NCBI RefSeq assembly: GCF_024347055.1
Contig: NZ_AP024895.1
Coordinates: 1,054,001-1,118,000, forward strand
From: Vibrio porteresiae DSM 19223
Lineage (GTDB): Bacteria; Pseudomonadota; Gammaproteobacteria; Enterobacterales; Vibrionaceae
DNA length: 64,000 nt
Direction: 5' to 3'
Positions 26,853 to 35,510 of this stretch are shown piece after piece (the stretch's first letter is position 1; every line of letters starts with the position of its first letter). The notes beneath the pieces were generated by a model. The model was not told the DNA's origin. It was given only the letters and a program-made list of their open reading frames with translations, and made no database searches. Made by a program: the position numbers and the translations under genes.

Positions 26853-27711
26853 AACTGTAGGCATTTCAGAAGAAGAGCTCTACGCACCGGTCGTATGGAC
26901 AGACTGCGGCGAGAGCTACGAAGACATTCATTACCACAAATCTGAAGATGGCATCGCGAAAATCACCATCGCACGTCCACAAGTGCGTAATGCGTTCCGT
27001 CCTCAGACTGTTAAAGAGATGATCAATGCTCTGGCTGATGCTCGTTACGACGAAAGCGTTGGCGTGATCATTCTGACAGGTCTTGGCGAAGATGCATTCT
27101 GCTCTGGCGGTGACCAAAAAATTCGTGGCGATTACGGCGGTTACAAAGACGAAACCGGTACTCACCACCTCAACGTATTGGACTTCCAACGTCAAATCCG
27201 TACTTGTCCAAAACCAGTGATCGCTCAAGTAGCTGGTTGGGCTGTTGGTGGCGGTCATGTTCTCCACATGATGTGTGACCTTACTATCGCAGCTGAAAAT
27301 GCTCAGTTTGGCCAAACAGGACCTAAAGTGGGTTCATTTGATGGCGGTTGGGGTGCTTCTTACATGGCTCGCATCGTGGGTCAAAAGAAAGCGCGCGAAA
27401 TTTGGTTCCTATGCCGTTTCTACAATGCTCAAGAAGCGTTGGATATGGGCCTTGTGAACACCGTTGTTCCGCTAGCTGACCTTGAAAAAGAGACCGTTCG
27501 TTGGTGTCGTGAAGTTCTACAACATAGCCCAATGGCATTACGTTGTTTGAAAGCCGCATTGAACGCAGACTGTGATGGTCAAGCGGGCCTACAAGAATTG
27601 GCGGGTAACGCAACCATGCTGTTCTATATGACTGATGAAGGTCAAGAAGGTCGTAACTCGTTCAACGAAAAACGTCGTCCTGACTTTAGCAAGTTCCCTC
27701 GCAATCCATAA
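26845..27711 (+). CDS. menB: MenB, 1,4-dihydroxy-2-naphthoyl-CoA synthase
   Basis: 288 residues from ATG 26845 (MAKTVGISEEELYAPVVW); the frame is open further upstream inside menH but without homology. It is a crotonase-fold enzyme with LGEDAFCSGGDQKIRGDYGGY, the oxyanion-hole segment AGWAVGGGHVLHMMCDL and GPKVGSFDGGWGASYMAR. The C-terminus NEKRRPDFSKFPRNP is typical of MenB. It closes the naphthoquinol ring. A strong terminator follows. Confidence 0.96.
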   Translation: MAKTVGISEEELYAPVVWTDCGESYEDIHYHKSEDGIAKITIARPQVRNAFRPQTVKEMINALADARYDESVGVIILTGLGEDAFCSGGDQKIRGDYGGYKDETGTHHLNVLDFQRQIRTCPKPVIAQVAGWAVGGGHVLHMMCDLTIAAENAQFGQTGPKVGSFDGGWGASYMARIVGQKKAREIWFLCRFYNAQEALDMGLVNTVVPLADLEKETVRWCREVLQHSPMALRCLKAALNADCDGQAGLQELAGNATMLFYMTDEGQEGRNSFNEKRRPDFSKFPRNP

Positions 27712-27744
27712 ATGGGTTATTGATGGACTGATAGGGTTCTATCG

Positions 27745-27775
27745 CAGCAAGAGAGTTGACTCTCTTGCTGTTTTC
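27745..27775 (+). terminator. Terminator between menB and menC
   Basis: A perfect 11-base stem CAGCAAGAGAG / CTCTCTTGCTG with loop TTGA precedes TTTTCT. It separates menFDHB from menCE, which must then have its own promoter in the remaining 140 bases. Confidence 0.9.
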
Positions 27776-27918
27776 TCTCCAGAAATGGTTATACTCTACA
27801 CGCAAATCGGTGTGATCATACCTAAGTGACTTTGATGGTGAGCATCACCATTTACTCACCCACTGCCAAGGTTATTTAGATATATCTCTATTCTTATTAA
27901 TACGTTATTAGGATAACT

Positions 27919-28917
27919 ATGCGCAGCGCAAAACTCTACCGTTACACTCTGCCAATGGACAGTGGTGTCATTCTTCGCGATAACAAGCTTAAAGAACGTG
28001 AAGGTCTGATTGTTGAACTCTGCGATCAAGGACGGACTGGGCGCGGAGAAATCGCTCCTCTCGTCGGATTTAGTCATGAAACCTTAGATGATGCGCAACA
28101 AATGGCTCAAGCGCAGTTAGCGCTATGGCTGCAAGGTGAGCAGCTCGACTACAATTCACTCTTACCATCGGTTGCCTTTGGTATTTCAATGGCAGAGCTG
28201 GAACTGGCTGGTGAGCTTCCTCAAGCTGGTAACTATCGCGCCGCGCCTTTGTGTACAGGCGATCCAGATGAATTGTTACCAGTATTGAATGCGATGAAAG
28301 GCGAAAAAGTAGCCAAAGTCAAAGTGGGCCTTTATGAGCCGATTCGTGATGGAATGCTGGTGAACCTCTTCTTAGAATCGATGCCTGATTTAACTCTGCG
28401 TCTGGATGCTAACCGTGCTTGGACAAAAGAGAAGGCAGACAAGTTTGCTAAATACATTACGCCATCATTGCGCCATCGTATTGCCTTCTTGGAAGAACCA
28501 TGCAAATCACCATCCGATAGCCTCTCTTTTGCTATTGATACCGGTATTTCCATCGCTTGGGATGAAACGCTGCAAGAAGCGGTGACTAAGCCAGATTTCA
28601 CTTTGTCTGATTTAATGGGCGGCAAAACCATCGTCATCAAACCGACTTTGATCGGCTCAGTGCAGCGCTGTCAGGCGCTTATCAAACGCGCTGGTGAGTT
28701 GAAGTTGCAGGCGATCATCAGTTCGAGTATCGAATCAAGCCTTGGTTTAACTCAATTGGCACGTATGGCAAAATGGTTACTGCCAAATGAAGTGCCAGGA
28801 CTCGATACGATTGGTCTATTTAGGGCGCAACTTGACGTCGCTTGGCCCGATTGCCAATTGCCAGTGGTGCCATTAGCTGAGCAGCCTGTGGTGTGGTCTG
28901 CGGAGTCTGCTTTGTGA
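27919..28917 (+). CDS. menC: MenC, o-succinylbenzoate synthase
   Basis: 332 residues, enolase superfamily. The KVAKVKVGLYEP lysine motif, LRLDANRAW, LEEPCKSPSD, AWDETLQE and VIKPTLIGS give the expected Lys, Asp/Glu metal ligands and the second Lys. The enzyme dehydrates SHCHC to o-succinylbenzoate. Its TGA stop overlaps the GTG start of menE. Confidence 0.95.
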   Translation: MRSAKLYRYTLPMDSGVILRDNKLKEREGLIVELCDQGRTGRGEIAPLVGFSHETLDDAQQMAQAQLALWLQGEQLDYNSLLPSVAFGISMAELELAGELPQAGNYRAAPLCTGDPDELLPVLNAMKGEKVAKVKVGLYEPIRDGMLVNLFLESMPDLTLRLDANRAWTKEKADKFAKYITPSLRHRIAFLEEPCKSPSDSLSFAIDTGISIAWDETLQEAVTKPDFTLSDLMGGKTIVIKPTLIGSVQRCQALIKRAGELKLQAIISSSIESSLGLTQLARMAKWLLPNEVPGLDTIGLFRAQLDVAWPDCQLPVVPLAEQPVVWSAESAL

Positions 28918-30317
28918 CCACTCCTTGGAAAAGGTGGCGCACAGCTGCGCCACACAAGATTGCATTACGAACAGAACACGGTGAATTGAGTTGGACTGAG
29001 CTGTGTCAAACGGTGGATTGTTACAGTGCTCAATTAACGAAGCAAGGTGTTGTCTCGGGTGATGTAGTCACTTTAGTGGGTAAGAATCACCTTGACACCC
29101 TATTGGTGTTTTTAGCGGCTCATCAGGTTGGTGCCATTTGCGCACTGACCATGCCGCAACCGTTAGCTCAGCTTGAAGTAAAGTTTGATACCTTGTATCC
29201 CCAAGGTCAGCCTGCGCTAGTATGGCTAGCCCCAAGTGCTCAAGTGACAGCCGATGAACTGCGCGGAATCAAACGTCCGGTGACCGTGCTGGCTTTTGCT
29301 GACATGCCAGTTGAGCTAAGCAGCCACTCTCATTTTCAAGCGTATGATGAACGCAATCTTGCCAGCCTTATCTTTACCTCGGGCTCAACTGGAGTACCGA
29401 AAGCCGTTGCGCATACTCATCAGCACCATTTCGCCTCAGCGACAGGGCTGCTTGAGTGGTTTCATTTCAATGCGCAGCATTGCTGGTTACTTAGCTTGCC
29501 GATGTATCACGTATCCGGTCTTTCGATTGTTTATCGTTGGTTAGCCGCTGGTGCTTGCTTAAAGCTTGGCACGGGGCAGCTCCTTGACGATATTCAAGGT
29601 GTTAGTCACGCCTCTTTGGTGCCGGTTCAGCTCAAACGTTTACTGGATAGCCGCATTCATCTTGATCTGACCCATGTACTGCTTGGCGGTAGCCACATTC
29701 CACAAGAACTCGGTATGCAAGCGGCGACATTGGGAATTGAAACTTGGTTAGGCTATGGCATGACAGAAGCCGCGTCGACCGTGACCGCAAGGCGAGTCGA
29801 TAATGGCGTTGGCGCAGGTAAAGTTATCCCTAATCGTAAACTTGAAATTCGTGATGGGCGCATCTACATCGGCGGTGACACCTTGGCTTCTGGCTATTAT
29901 CAACAAGGCTACTTGGTCTCTTTTACCGATGAACAGGGCTGGTTTGATAGCAAAGATCTGGGTCATTGGCAGCAAGGCGATTTAGAGGTGATTGGGCGAG
30001 CAGACAACCTGTTTATCTCTGGCGGTGAAAACATTCACTGTGAGGAGATAGAGGCGGTGCTGAATCGACATCCCGATGTGGCATTAGCGATGATTGTACC
30101 GATGGAAGATGCCACATTTGGTCATCGTCCTGTGGCAGTCATGAGCACGACCCAACCACTTGAAAAAGCCTACTGGGATGAGTGGTGTGCTAATTACTTA
30201 GAGAAATTTAAGTGGCCAATTGCTTACTTTGCCATGCCTGCAGAACTGACCACGTCAGGAATTAAGGTGTCTCGTACCGCGCTGAAAGCTTGGCTCTTAG
30301 AGCGTATTTCTGCCTGA
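28914..30317 (+). CDS. menE: MenE, o-succinylbenzoate-CoA ligase
   Basis: 467 residues from the GTG at 28914, which overlaps the menC stop (GTGA) and has CGGAG upstream; the frame extends 7 codons further but with less support. It is an ANL-family adenylating enzyme with LIFTSGSTGVPKAVAH (P-loop), LGYGMTEAAS and the GRADNLFISGGENIHCEEIE hinge. It activates o-succinylbenzoate for MenB. MenA and MenG/UbiE are not in the window. Confidence 0.94.
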   Translation: MTTPWKRWRTAAPHKIALRTEHGELSWTELCQTVDCYSAQLTKQGVVSGDVVTLVGKNHLDTLLVFLAAHQVGAICALTMPQPLAQLEVKFDTLYPQGQPALVWLAPSAQVTADELRGIKRPVTVLAFADMPVELSSHSHFQAYDERNLASLIFTSGSTGVPKAVAHTHQHHFASATGLLEWFHFNAQHCWLLSLPMYHVSGLSIVYRWLAAGACLKLGTGQLLDDIQGVSHASLVPVQLKRLLDSRIHLDLTHVLLGGSHIPQELGMQAATLGIETWLGYGMTEAASTVTARRVDNGVGAGKVIPNRKLEIRDGRIYIGGDTLASGYYQQGYLVSFTDEQGWFDSKDLGHWQQGDLEVIGRADNLFISGGENIHCEEIEAVLNRHPDVALAMIVPMEDATFGHRPVAVMSTTQPLEKAYWDEWCANYLEKFKWPIAYFAMPAELTTSGIKVSRTALKAWLLERISA

Positions 30318-30409
30318 ATATAAGCAGAAAGTTATGAGTTAGACCAAAACAGAATTTTCGCTTGTTATAACTGCAAAGCATAATAATCGTAAGTATCACC
30401 TATTTGGGA

Positions 30410-30604
30410 ATGACGATTGTGTTAGCGAAAATTCTGTTAGTTTTGGCCATCTTGCTGCAGCTCTCCTTAGCGCTAGTTGAACAGGGTTGGATTCGTTCTG
30501 TGTCCGAACTCAGTGCCTTTCTACTCGTCATTGTTCTCGCAGCCTTGCTCCCATCTAAACAGGGTGAGTCAGCAACCAACCCAAAGATGAACACGATATT
30601 GTGA
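30410..30604 (+). CDS. Possible small membrane protein (weak)
   Basis: 64 residues from ATG 30410 with two hydrophobic stretches, one near residues 2-22 and one near 34-46. It sits between convergent menE and yeiH and overlaps the end of yeiH by 50 bases on the other strand. GGGA lies immediately before the ATG, too close for a good ribosome-binding site. I do not recognise it; it may be spurious. Confidence 0.3.
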   Translation: MTIVLAKILLVLAILLQLSLALVEQGWIRSVSELSAFLLVIVLAALLPSKQGESATNPKMNTIL

Positions 30605-31478
30605 TCCACAACAGCACGCCAAAGACGAAAGGTTTTGGCCCAGATTGTTTTAAGCGTGCCACCGAAATCCCACAGCCAATCAGGTACAAACAGACAACCA
30701 ACGCCTGTTTTGCCACAGCAAAAATGCCGTGATAAAGCACTTGTCCGGCCGGTAGCAAATCGGCGATACCAATCGCAACACAATAGAATAAGATGAAGTA
30801 AGGAATGGTGATTTTGCGAGATTCACTACGAAACGCAAACGCACTCAAAAACGCCACTGGAATAATCCACAGTGCGCGAGCCAGTTTCAGTGTTGTCGCG
30901 GTTTTCAACGCTTCTGTACCGTAAGCCGATGCCGCGCCCACTACCGATGAAGTATCGTGAATTGCTATCGCTGCCCAAGTACCAAACGTGGCTTGGTTAA
31001 GATGCAGTAGATGACCGATCATCGGAAATAAAAACAGTGCGACTGAGTTGAGCACAAATACCGTTCCGAGCGCCAAACCAATCTGATTATCATCTGCTTC
31101 GATAGCGGGAGCGACTGCCGCTATTGCACTACCGCCACAGATAGCGGTCCCTGAAGCGATTAAATGTCCCGTTTTACCATTTAGCCCCATCACGCGCGCC
31201 ACCAGAGCGCCAATCACCAAAGTCCCCACTATCGTACAAACCACTAAGCCAATGCCATGGCTGGTGACGGTTAGTGCTTGTTGTAATGGAATACCAAAAC
31301 CCAACCCAACAATTGAATAAGAGAGTAACTTTTTAGTCAGTTTGGTTAACGCGAGATTTTCTGGAATGAGCCCAAGTGACGAAATGAAGAAGCCTAAAAC
31401 TAACGCAGTAGGAGAGGTGATGATGGGAGAGAGACAAAGCACCAGTCCCAGCCAAAAAACAATATGCTTGAGTTTCAT
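30555..31478 (-). CDS. yeiH: YeiH-family putative membrane transporter (UPF0324)
   Basis: 307 residues from ATG 31478 (MKLKHIVFWLGLVLCLSP); a TTG four codons earlier is open. The protein has about ten hydrophobic helices with the conserved GHLIASGTAICGGSAIAAVAPAI and AIHDTSSVVGAASAYG segments of the YeiH/YadS family. The family is sometimes called a sulfate exporter, but the substrate is not firmly established. No LysR-type regulator is adjacent. Confidence 0.85.
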   Translation of the reverse strand: MKLKHIVFWLGLVLCLSPIITSPTALVLGFFISSLGLIPENLALTKLTKKLLSYSIVGLGFGIPLQQALTVTSHGIGLVVCTIVGTLVIGALVARVMGLNGKTGHLIASGTAICGGSAIAAVAPAIEADDNQIGLALGTVFVLNSVALFLFPMIGHLLHLNQATFGTWAAIAIHDTSSVVGAASAYGTEALKTATTLKLARALWIIPVAFLSAFAFRSESRKITIPYFILFYCVAIGIADLLPAGQVLYHGIFAVAKQALVVCLYLIGCGISVARLKQSGPKPFVFGVLLWITISCSSLGWLLTHPV

Positions 31479-31595
31479 AAAACAGGCCAAAAAGTAATAA
31501 CGGATGACAGCATTGTAACGTAAGTCACACTGTCAGAAAGTCTTAATGTTTTGAACAGTCGTTAAGTAAAACTGAACATAATCTTATGGGCAATT

Positions 31596-31731
31596 TTATG
31601 GGGACAGGCACCCTAATTTGATGAGTTTTTTTATGAGGACAGACACCGTAAATAAGGCTTCTTCTTAAGAGGACAGGCACCGTAAGTGGGGGGCTTAACG
31701 ATGCCAATATTACAGGGACAGGCACGTTAAG
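31596..31731 (+). repeat. REP-like repeat cluster C (four units of GRGGACAGRCACCSTAA)
   Basis: Units on the plus strand start at 31600 (GGGGACAGGCACCCTAA), 31635 (GAGGACAGACACCGTAA), 31669 (GAGGACAGGCACCGTAA) and 31715 (GGGACAGGCACGTTAA). They are spaced 34-46 bases apart in the noncoding gap upstream of yeiH and beyond the end of the MFS-acyltransferase gene. They are the same family as the units beside the RAYT gene 15 kb away. Confidence 0.8.
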
Positions 31732-31793
31732 ATGGGGTGTTAAGGGTATGAATTAATTCGGGTATTGGTGAAATTGGGTGTTTGGCTAGAATA

Positions 31794-31825
31794 AAAAAGC
31801 CACTGCGGAGATAGGCAGTGGCTTT
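31794..31825 (-). terminator. Terminator of the MFS-acyltransferase gene
   Basis: An 11-base stem AAAGCCACTGC / GCAGTGGCTTT with an 8-base loop. On the minus strand it is followed by TTTTTTATTC, 31 bases after the gene's stop. Confidence 0.85.
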
Positions 31826-31855
31826 AAGATTTGATGTGAGTGAAAAGCGGTTGAG

Positions 31856-33724
31856 CTAACGATACTCTCCGCGCAGGTCACACACTTTCTGTCGAAGCAT
31901 TTCGTTATTGGCTTTACCAGGCGAAACGGGAATGCCTACCTCTAGTTCGATAGAAGAGAGCCATTTCACGGGCACGCCTTTACATGCCCGACCTTTGCGC
32001 CGGCTAAAGTAACTATGCCATAGACCTTTTAGCGCCACAGGAATCACAGGTACAGGGCAGCGTTTGAGGATCACCTCCATGCCACGCATAAAAGGTTGCA
32101 CCTCTCCATCTGGTGTTAAGCGTCCTTCTGGGAAGATACAGACCAATTCGCCCTCTTTGAGTGCCTTTTCAATTTCATTGAACGCGCGGCGAATTGTATT
32201 CCCTCGGGTGGCATTAATCGGGATAACCCCAGCACGGCGCAGAAAACGAGCGACTGGTGGATAGTTGGCGTAGTCTTCTTCCATCACAAAGCGAATCAAT
32301 CGTGGACATGCCGCACTGAGCAGCAGCGCATCAAGATAGCTGACATGGTTTGAGACAATCAATGCGCCGCCTTCTTTGGGAATAAAATGCATATTTTTAT
32401 GACGCACCCGATAAAAGAGACGACTGACCAGCCAAATAAGTAAACGAACCACATGGATAGGGTAGTGATAGAGCAGCCAACCCGCGACCAATAAATTGAG
32501 TAACGCGATCACGCCAAACAGTTGTGGTATTGAAAGATGCAACACACTCAAGCCAATCATGCCCAAGATGGCGCTTCCAACCATAAACAGAGAGTTATAG
32601 ATGTTCAGCGCTGCGATAACCTGCGCCCGCTCGGTCACTTTGGCTTTATGTTGCATAAGTGAGTAGAGAGGGACGATAAACATCCCGCCGCTCATCCCAA
32701 GCAGAAGTAAGTACGCGAACGTTGGCCACAAGGCTTGGTATTGCACAAAGTCAGAAAATTGGCTGAGGTCTGGCAGATTTTCAGGGACAGACGTAGCAAA
32801 CAAAAAACCAAACAGCGTAATGGCAAGGCTGGCTAACGGCACCATACCGAGTTCAATGCGGTGCGAGGTGATTTTATCGTAGCAGAGTGAACCTATGGCA
32901 ATCCCAACGGAAAAAAGCGCGAGAAGAAACGACACTGCGCTTTCGCTGCCATGTAGGTACTCATGGGTGAAGTTAGGAAACTGAGTAAGATAAACCGCGC
33001 CCAAAAACCAAAACCAACTGATCGCCAAAATCGCTTGATGGATAACATGATTTTTGCGCGCAATGCTCAATGTGGTGCGCGTATGGGCAATAGGCTTCCA
33101 GCGAAAGCGCAGTTCAGGCGCGCTCGCAGGCGCATTAGGAATCCAGCGACTCGCCCAATAGCCGACCAAAGCAAACAACACGACAGAACCTGCAGCGATG
33201 CTTTGTGCATAAGGTGTGGAGGCAATCATCCCCGCGCCGATGGTACCAAGCAAAATGGCGAGGAACGTGCCAGTTTCCACTAACGCATTGCCAGGAACGA
33301 GCTCTTCCGGTTTGAGTTGCTGTGGCAGCAGGGCGTATTTTACGGGGCCGAAAAAGGCGGATTGAGTTCCCATCAAAAAGAGAATCACCAATAAGATGCC
33401 GTAACTTTGAGTAATAAAACCCACCGCCCCAAGCAGCATGATAACGATTTCGAGCAGTTTTACTTTACGGATAAACGCCGATTTTTCGTATTTGTCGGCA
33501 AGCTGGCCCGCGGAGGCTGAAAAGAGGAAAAACGGCAGAATAAATAATCCTGCCGCCAAATTGATAAACAGATTACTGGAGATGGGTAAGGTTTCGGCAC
33601 TGGCGAAAGCAACTAAAAGTAATAAAACGTTTTTGAATATGTTGTCATTGAAAGCACCGAAGAACTGCGTGACAAAATAGGGAAGAAAGCGCCGCTCGAG
33701 CAGCAAAGAAGATGATTTTGTCAT
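31856..33724 (-). CDS. MFS transporter-PlsC acyltransferase fusion (LplT-like)
   Basis: 622 residues. The N-terminal ~410 residues form a major facilitator domain (FVTQFFGAFNDNIFKNVLLLL, QLADKYEKSAFIR) of the lysophospholipid-transporter LplT type. The C-terminal ~190 residues are a glycerolipid acyltransferase domain, with the HX4D motif in SNHVSYLDALLL near residue 456 and the substrate motif FPEGRLTPDG near residue 530. The fusion suggests a protein that flips lysophospholipids inward and re-acylates them. Unlike full Aas-type fusions it lacks an acyl-ACP synthetase domain. A TetR gene lies 14 bases upstream on the same strand. Confidence 0.87.
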   Translation of the reverse strand: MTKSSSLLLERRFLPYFVTQFFGAFNDNIFKNVLLLLVAFASAETLPISSNLFINLAAGLFILPFFLFSASAGQLADKYEKSAFIRKVKLLEIVIMLLGAVGFITQSYGILLVILFLMGTQSAFFGPVKYALLPQQLKPEELVPGNALVETGTFLAILLGTIGAGMIASTPYAQSIAAGSVVLFALVGYWASRWIPNAPASAPELRFRWKPIAHTRTTLSIARKNHVIHQAILAISWFWFLGAVYLTQFPNFTHEYLHGSESAVSFLLALFSVGIAIGSLCYDKITSHRIELGMVPLASLAITLFGFLFATSVPENLPDLSQFSDFVQYQALWPTFAYLLLLGMSGGMFIVPLYSLMQHKAKVTERAQVIAALNIYNSLFMVGSAILGMIGLSVLHLSIPQLFGVIALLNLLVAGWLLYHYPIHVVRLLIWLVSRLFYRVRHKNMHFIPKEGGALIVSNHVSYLDALLLSAACPRLIRFVMEEDYANYPPVARFLRRAGVIPINATRGNTIRRAFNEIEKALKEGELVCIFPEGRLTPDGEVQPFMRGMEVILKRCPVPVIPVALKGLWHSYFSRRKGRACKGVPVKWLSSIELEVGIPVSPGKANNEMLRQKVCDLRGEYR

Positions 33725-33738
33725 GCGCGATCCTTAAC

Positions 33739-34329
33739 TCACCAGTTAGTGAGGTAGTGCGAGAGCAGATTTTCAATCAGCTCTTTTCCGTCAATGTGTT
33801 GTTTGGCGAAAAATTTATCATCGACACTGAGTAGGGTAATACCATGCACGCCGGACCAGAGTACACGGCTGGCTTGGAGCACTTCCAAATTAGAACGCTG
33901 TGGTGCAATCACTTTAAGCAACCCTTCAAGCATACCAGTCATGTTATCGATACGATCTTGTTGCCACTCTGGGAGGATGTCGCCGTTCATGTTGTGTTCG
34001 AAAATCAACTGCCAGCGGAAAGGATTGGCTTGAGCAAAATCGTGATAACAATAAGCCAATTGGTACAAAGCTTGTTCAGGATCTTTACATTGGCTGACCA
34101 CATCTTTTGCTTGGGTCGCCAACTCATCTAAAGTGTCAGCGACAACATGCAATAGTAACAAATTGTAATTGCCGAACACATTGACTAGAGTACTGGGCAC
34201 ATAACCTATCATGCCTGCGATTTTTCGTAAGCTAAGGTCATGATAAGAATGATCTTCCAGAAATTTATTTACGGCTTCCAGAGTGAGGCTGATCAGTTCT
34301 TCTCTGGTATGATCGTTTCGTCTAGCCAT
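33739..34329 (-). CDS. TetR-family transcriptional regulator
   Basis: 196 residues from ATG 34329 (MARRNDHTREELISL); an ATG three codons earlier is possible. The N-terminal helix-turn-helix is LSLRKIAGMIGYVPSTLVNVFGNYNLLLLHV, followed by a helical ligand domain (TetR_C type with FRWQLIFEHNMNG). It is immediately upstream of the MFS-acyltransferase gene on the same strand and probably controls it and itself. The ligand is unknown, though a lipid is plausible from context. Confidence 0.88.
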   Translation of the reverse strand: MARRNDHTREELISLTLEAVNKFLEDHSYHDLSLRKIAGMIGYVPSTLVNVFGNYNLLLLHVVADTLDELATQAKDVVSQCKDPEQALYQLAYCYHDFAQANPFRWQLIFEHNMNGDILPEWQQDRIDNMTGMLEGLLKVIAPQRSNLEVLQASRVLWSGVHGITLLSVDDKFFAKQHIDGKELIENLLSHYLTNW

Positions 34330-34516
34330 GATATCCATTCAATTATGTACAATGTTCAATATATTAATGAGCTGATAACAGAGCGTCAACTTATCTGATT
34401 GCAATATTCTGAAACAACAACGCTAGTTCAAAAGATTTTCATCTCAATGGTTAGCCGCTATGATTCAGACAATTAAATGAGCTTGTTAGCCCAGATTAAT
34501 ACACAAAAGGAAGACT

Positions 34517-35383
34517 ATGAAACGACTATTCTCATTCGTCGCGCTTCTAATGGTATCGGTGATGGTAGTACCTCACGCCGATGCGAAGAAGTTTGGTGGC
34601 GGTGGTTCGTTCGGTAAGAGCTTTAAAACTGCTCCGGCGCCGAAGTACCAAAACAACACGACATCGAAGCAAAATACCTCGACTGCCGCTCAGCAAAACA
34701 ACGGTCGTAAAGGATTGATGGGCGGTCTACTTGGTGGTCTGCTTGCGGGTGGCTTACTAGCGGCATTCTTCGGTGGCGCTTTCGAAGGTATCCAATTTAT
34801 GGATATCCTGATTATCGGTTTGATTGCTTTCATTGCATTTCGTTTCCTACGCGGTATTCTCGCGGCGAAACAAGGCAGCATGAATCAGCAGCAACCTGCA
34901 TTTGGTGGCGCAAATCGTCAAAGTTTCGAGCAACCTAACGTGCACAACTTTGAACAGCCACAAGCCTCTGGTGGTTTTGGTACCAATGCACAGTCTGATG
35001 TACCGCATAACTACCCACCAGGTTTTGACCAAGCAGGTTTTGTTAACGGTGCTCGCGAACACTATCGCGTACTGCAAGGCGCTTGGAACTACAACCAGTT
35101 GGATAAGATTCAAGAATACGTATCAGCAAGTCTGTTCGAAGACCTAAAAGCTGAGCGTGCTAAGCTGCAAGGCGAACAACACACTGACGTGATGTATGTT
35201 GATGCTGAGATTGTTCGTTGTGATTACGATGCGAGCAAAGCGCAACTAAGCTTGCAGTTCTCTGGTCGCTATCGCGATGCTGTTGAAGGCGTTGAAGAAG
35301 ATATCGAAGATATCTGGCACTTAGAACGTGACCTGACTGTTGCAAATGCACCATGGCTTATCGTGGGTATTCAAAACAGCTAA
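34517..35383 (+). CDS. Tim44-like domain membrane protein
   Basis: 288 residues. A cleavable signal (MKRLFSFVALLMVSVMVVPHADA) is followed by a glycine-rich stretch (KKFGGGGSFGKSF), a low-complexity Gln/Asn-rich linker, a glycine-rich helix (GLMGGLLGGLLAGGLLAAFFGG), a second membrane helix (FMDILIIGLIAFIAFRFL) and a C-terminal Tim44-like domain from about residue 170. Bacterial Tim44-like proteins are widespread in Proteobacteria with no settled role. AAAGGAAG precedes the ATG. Confidence 0.88.
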   Translation: MKRLFSFVALLMVSVMVVPHADAKKFGGGGSFGKSFKTAPAPKYQNNTTSKQNTSTAAQQNNGRKGLMGGLLGGLLAGGLLAAFFGGAFEGIQFMDILIIGLIAFIAFRFLRGILAAKQGSMNQQQPAFGGANRQSFEQPNVHNFEQPQASGGFGTNAQSDVPHNYPPGFDQAGFVNGAREHYRVLQGAWNYNQLDKIQEYVSASLFEDLKAERAKLQGEQHTDVMYVDAEIVRCDYDASKAQLSLQFSGRYRDAVEGVEEDIEDIWHLERDLTVANAPWLIVGIQNS

Positions 35384-35440
35384 TATCGTGACAACCTTTA
35401 GGCGGGCTTTACCGCCTACTAGGCAAAGCAGCGATAGAAA

Positions 35441-35470
35441 AAAACCGGCAGAGCATGCCGGTTTTTTTAT
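35441..35470. terminator. Terminator between the Tim44-like gene and the antiporter gene
   Basis: A 10-base stem AAAACCGGCA / TGCCGGTTTT with loop GAGCA and T/A tracts on both sides, so it may serve both convergent genes. Confidence 0.88.
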
Positions 35471-35510
35471 GGGGTTAACTTACGAGATTACCGTCAGTTT
35501 TGCCAAGTGC

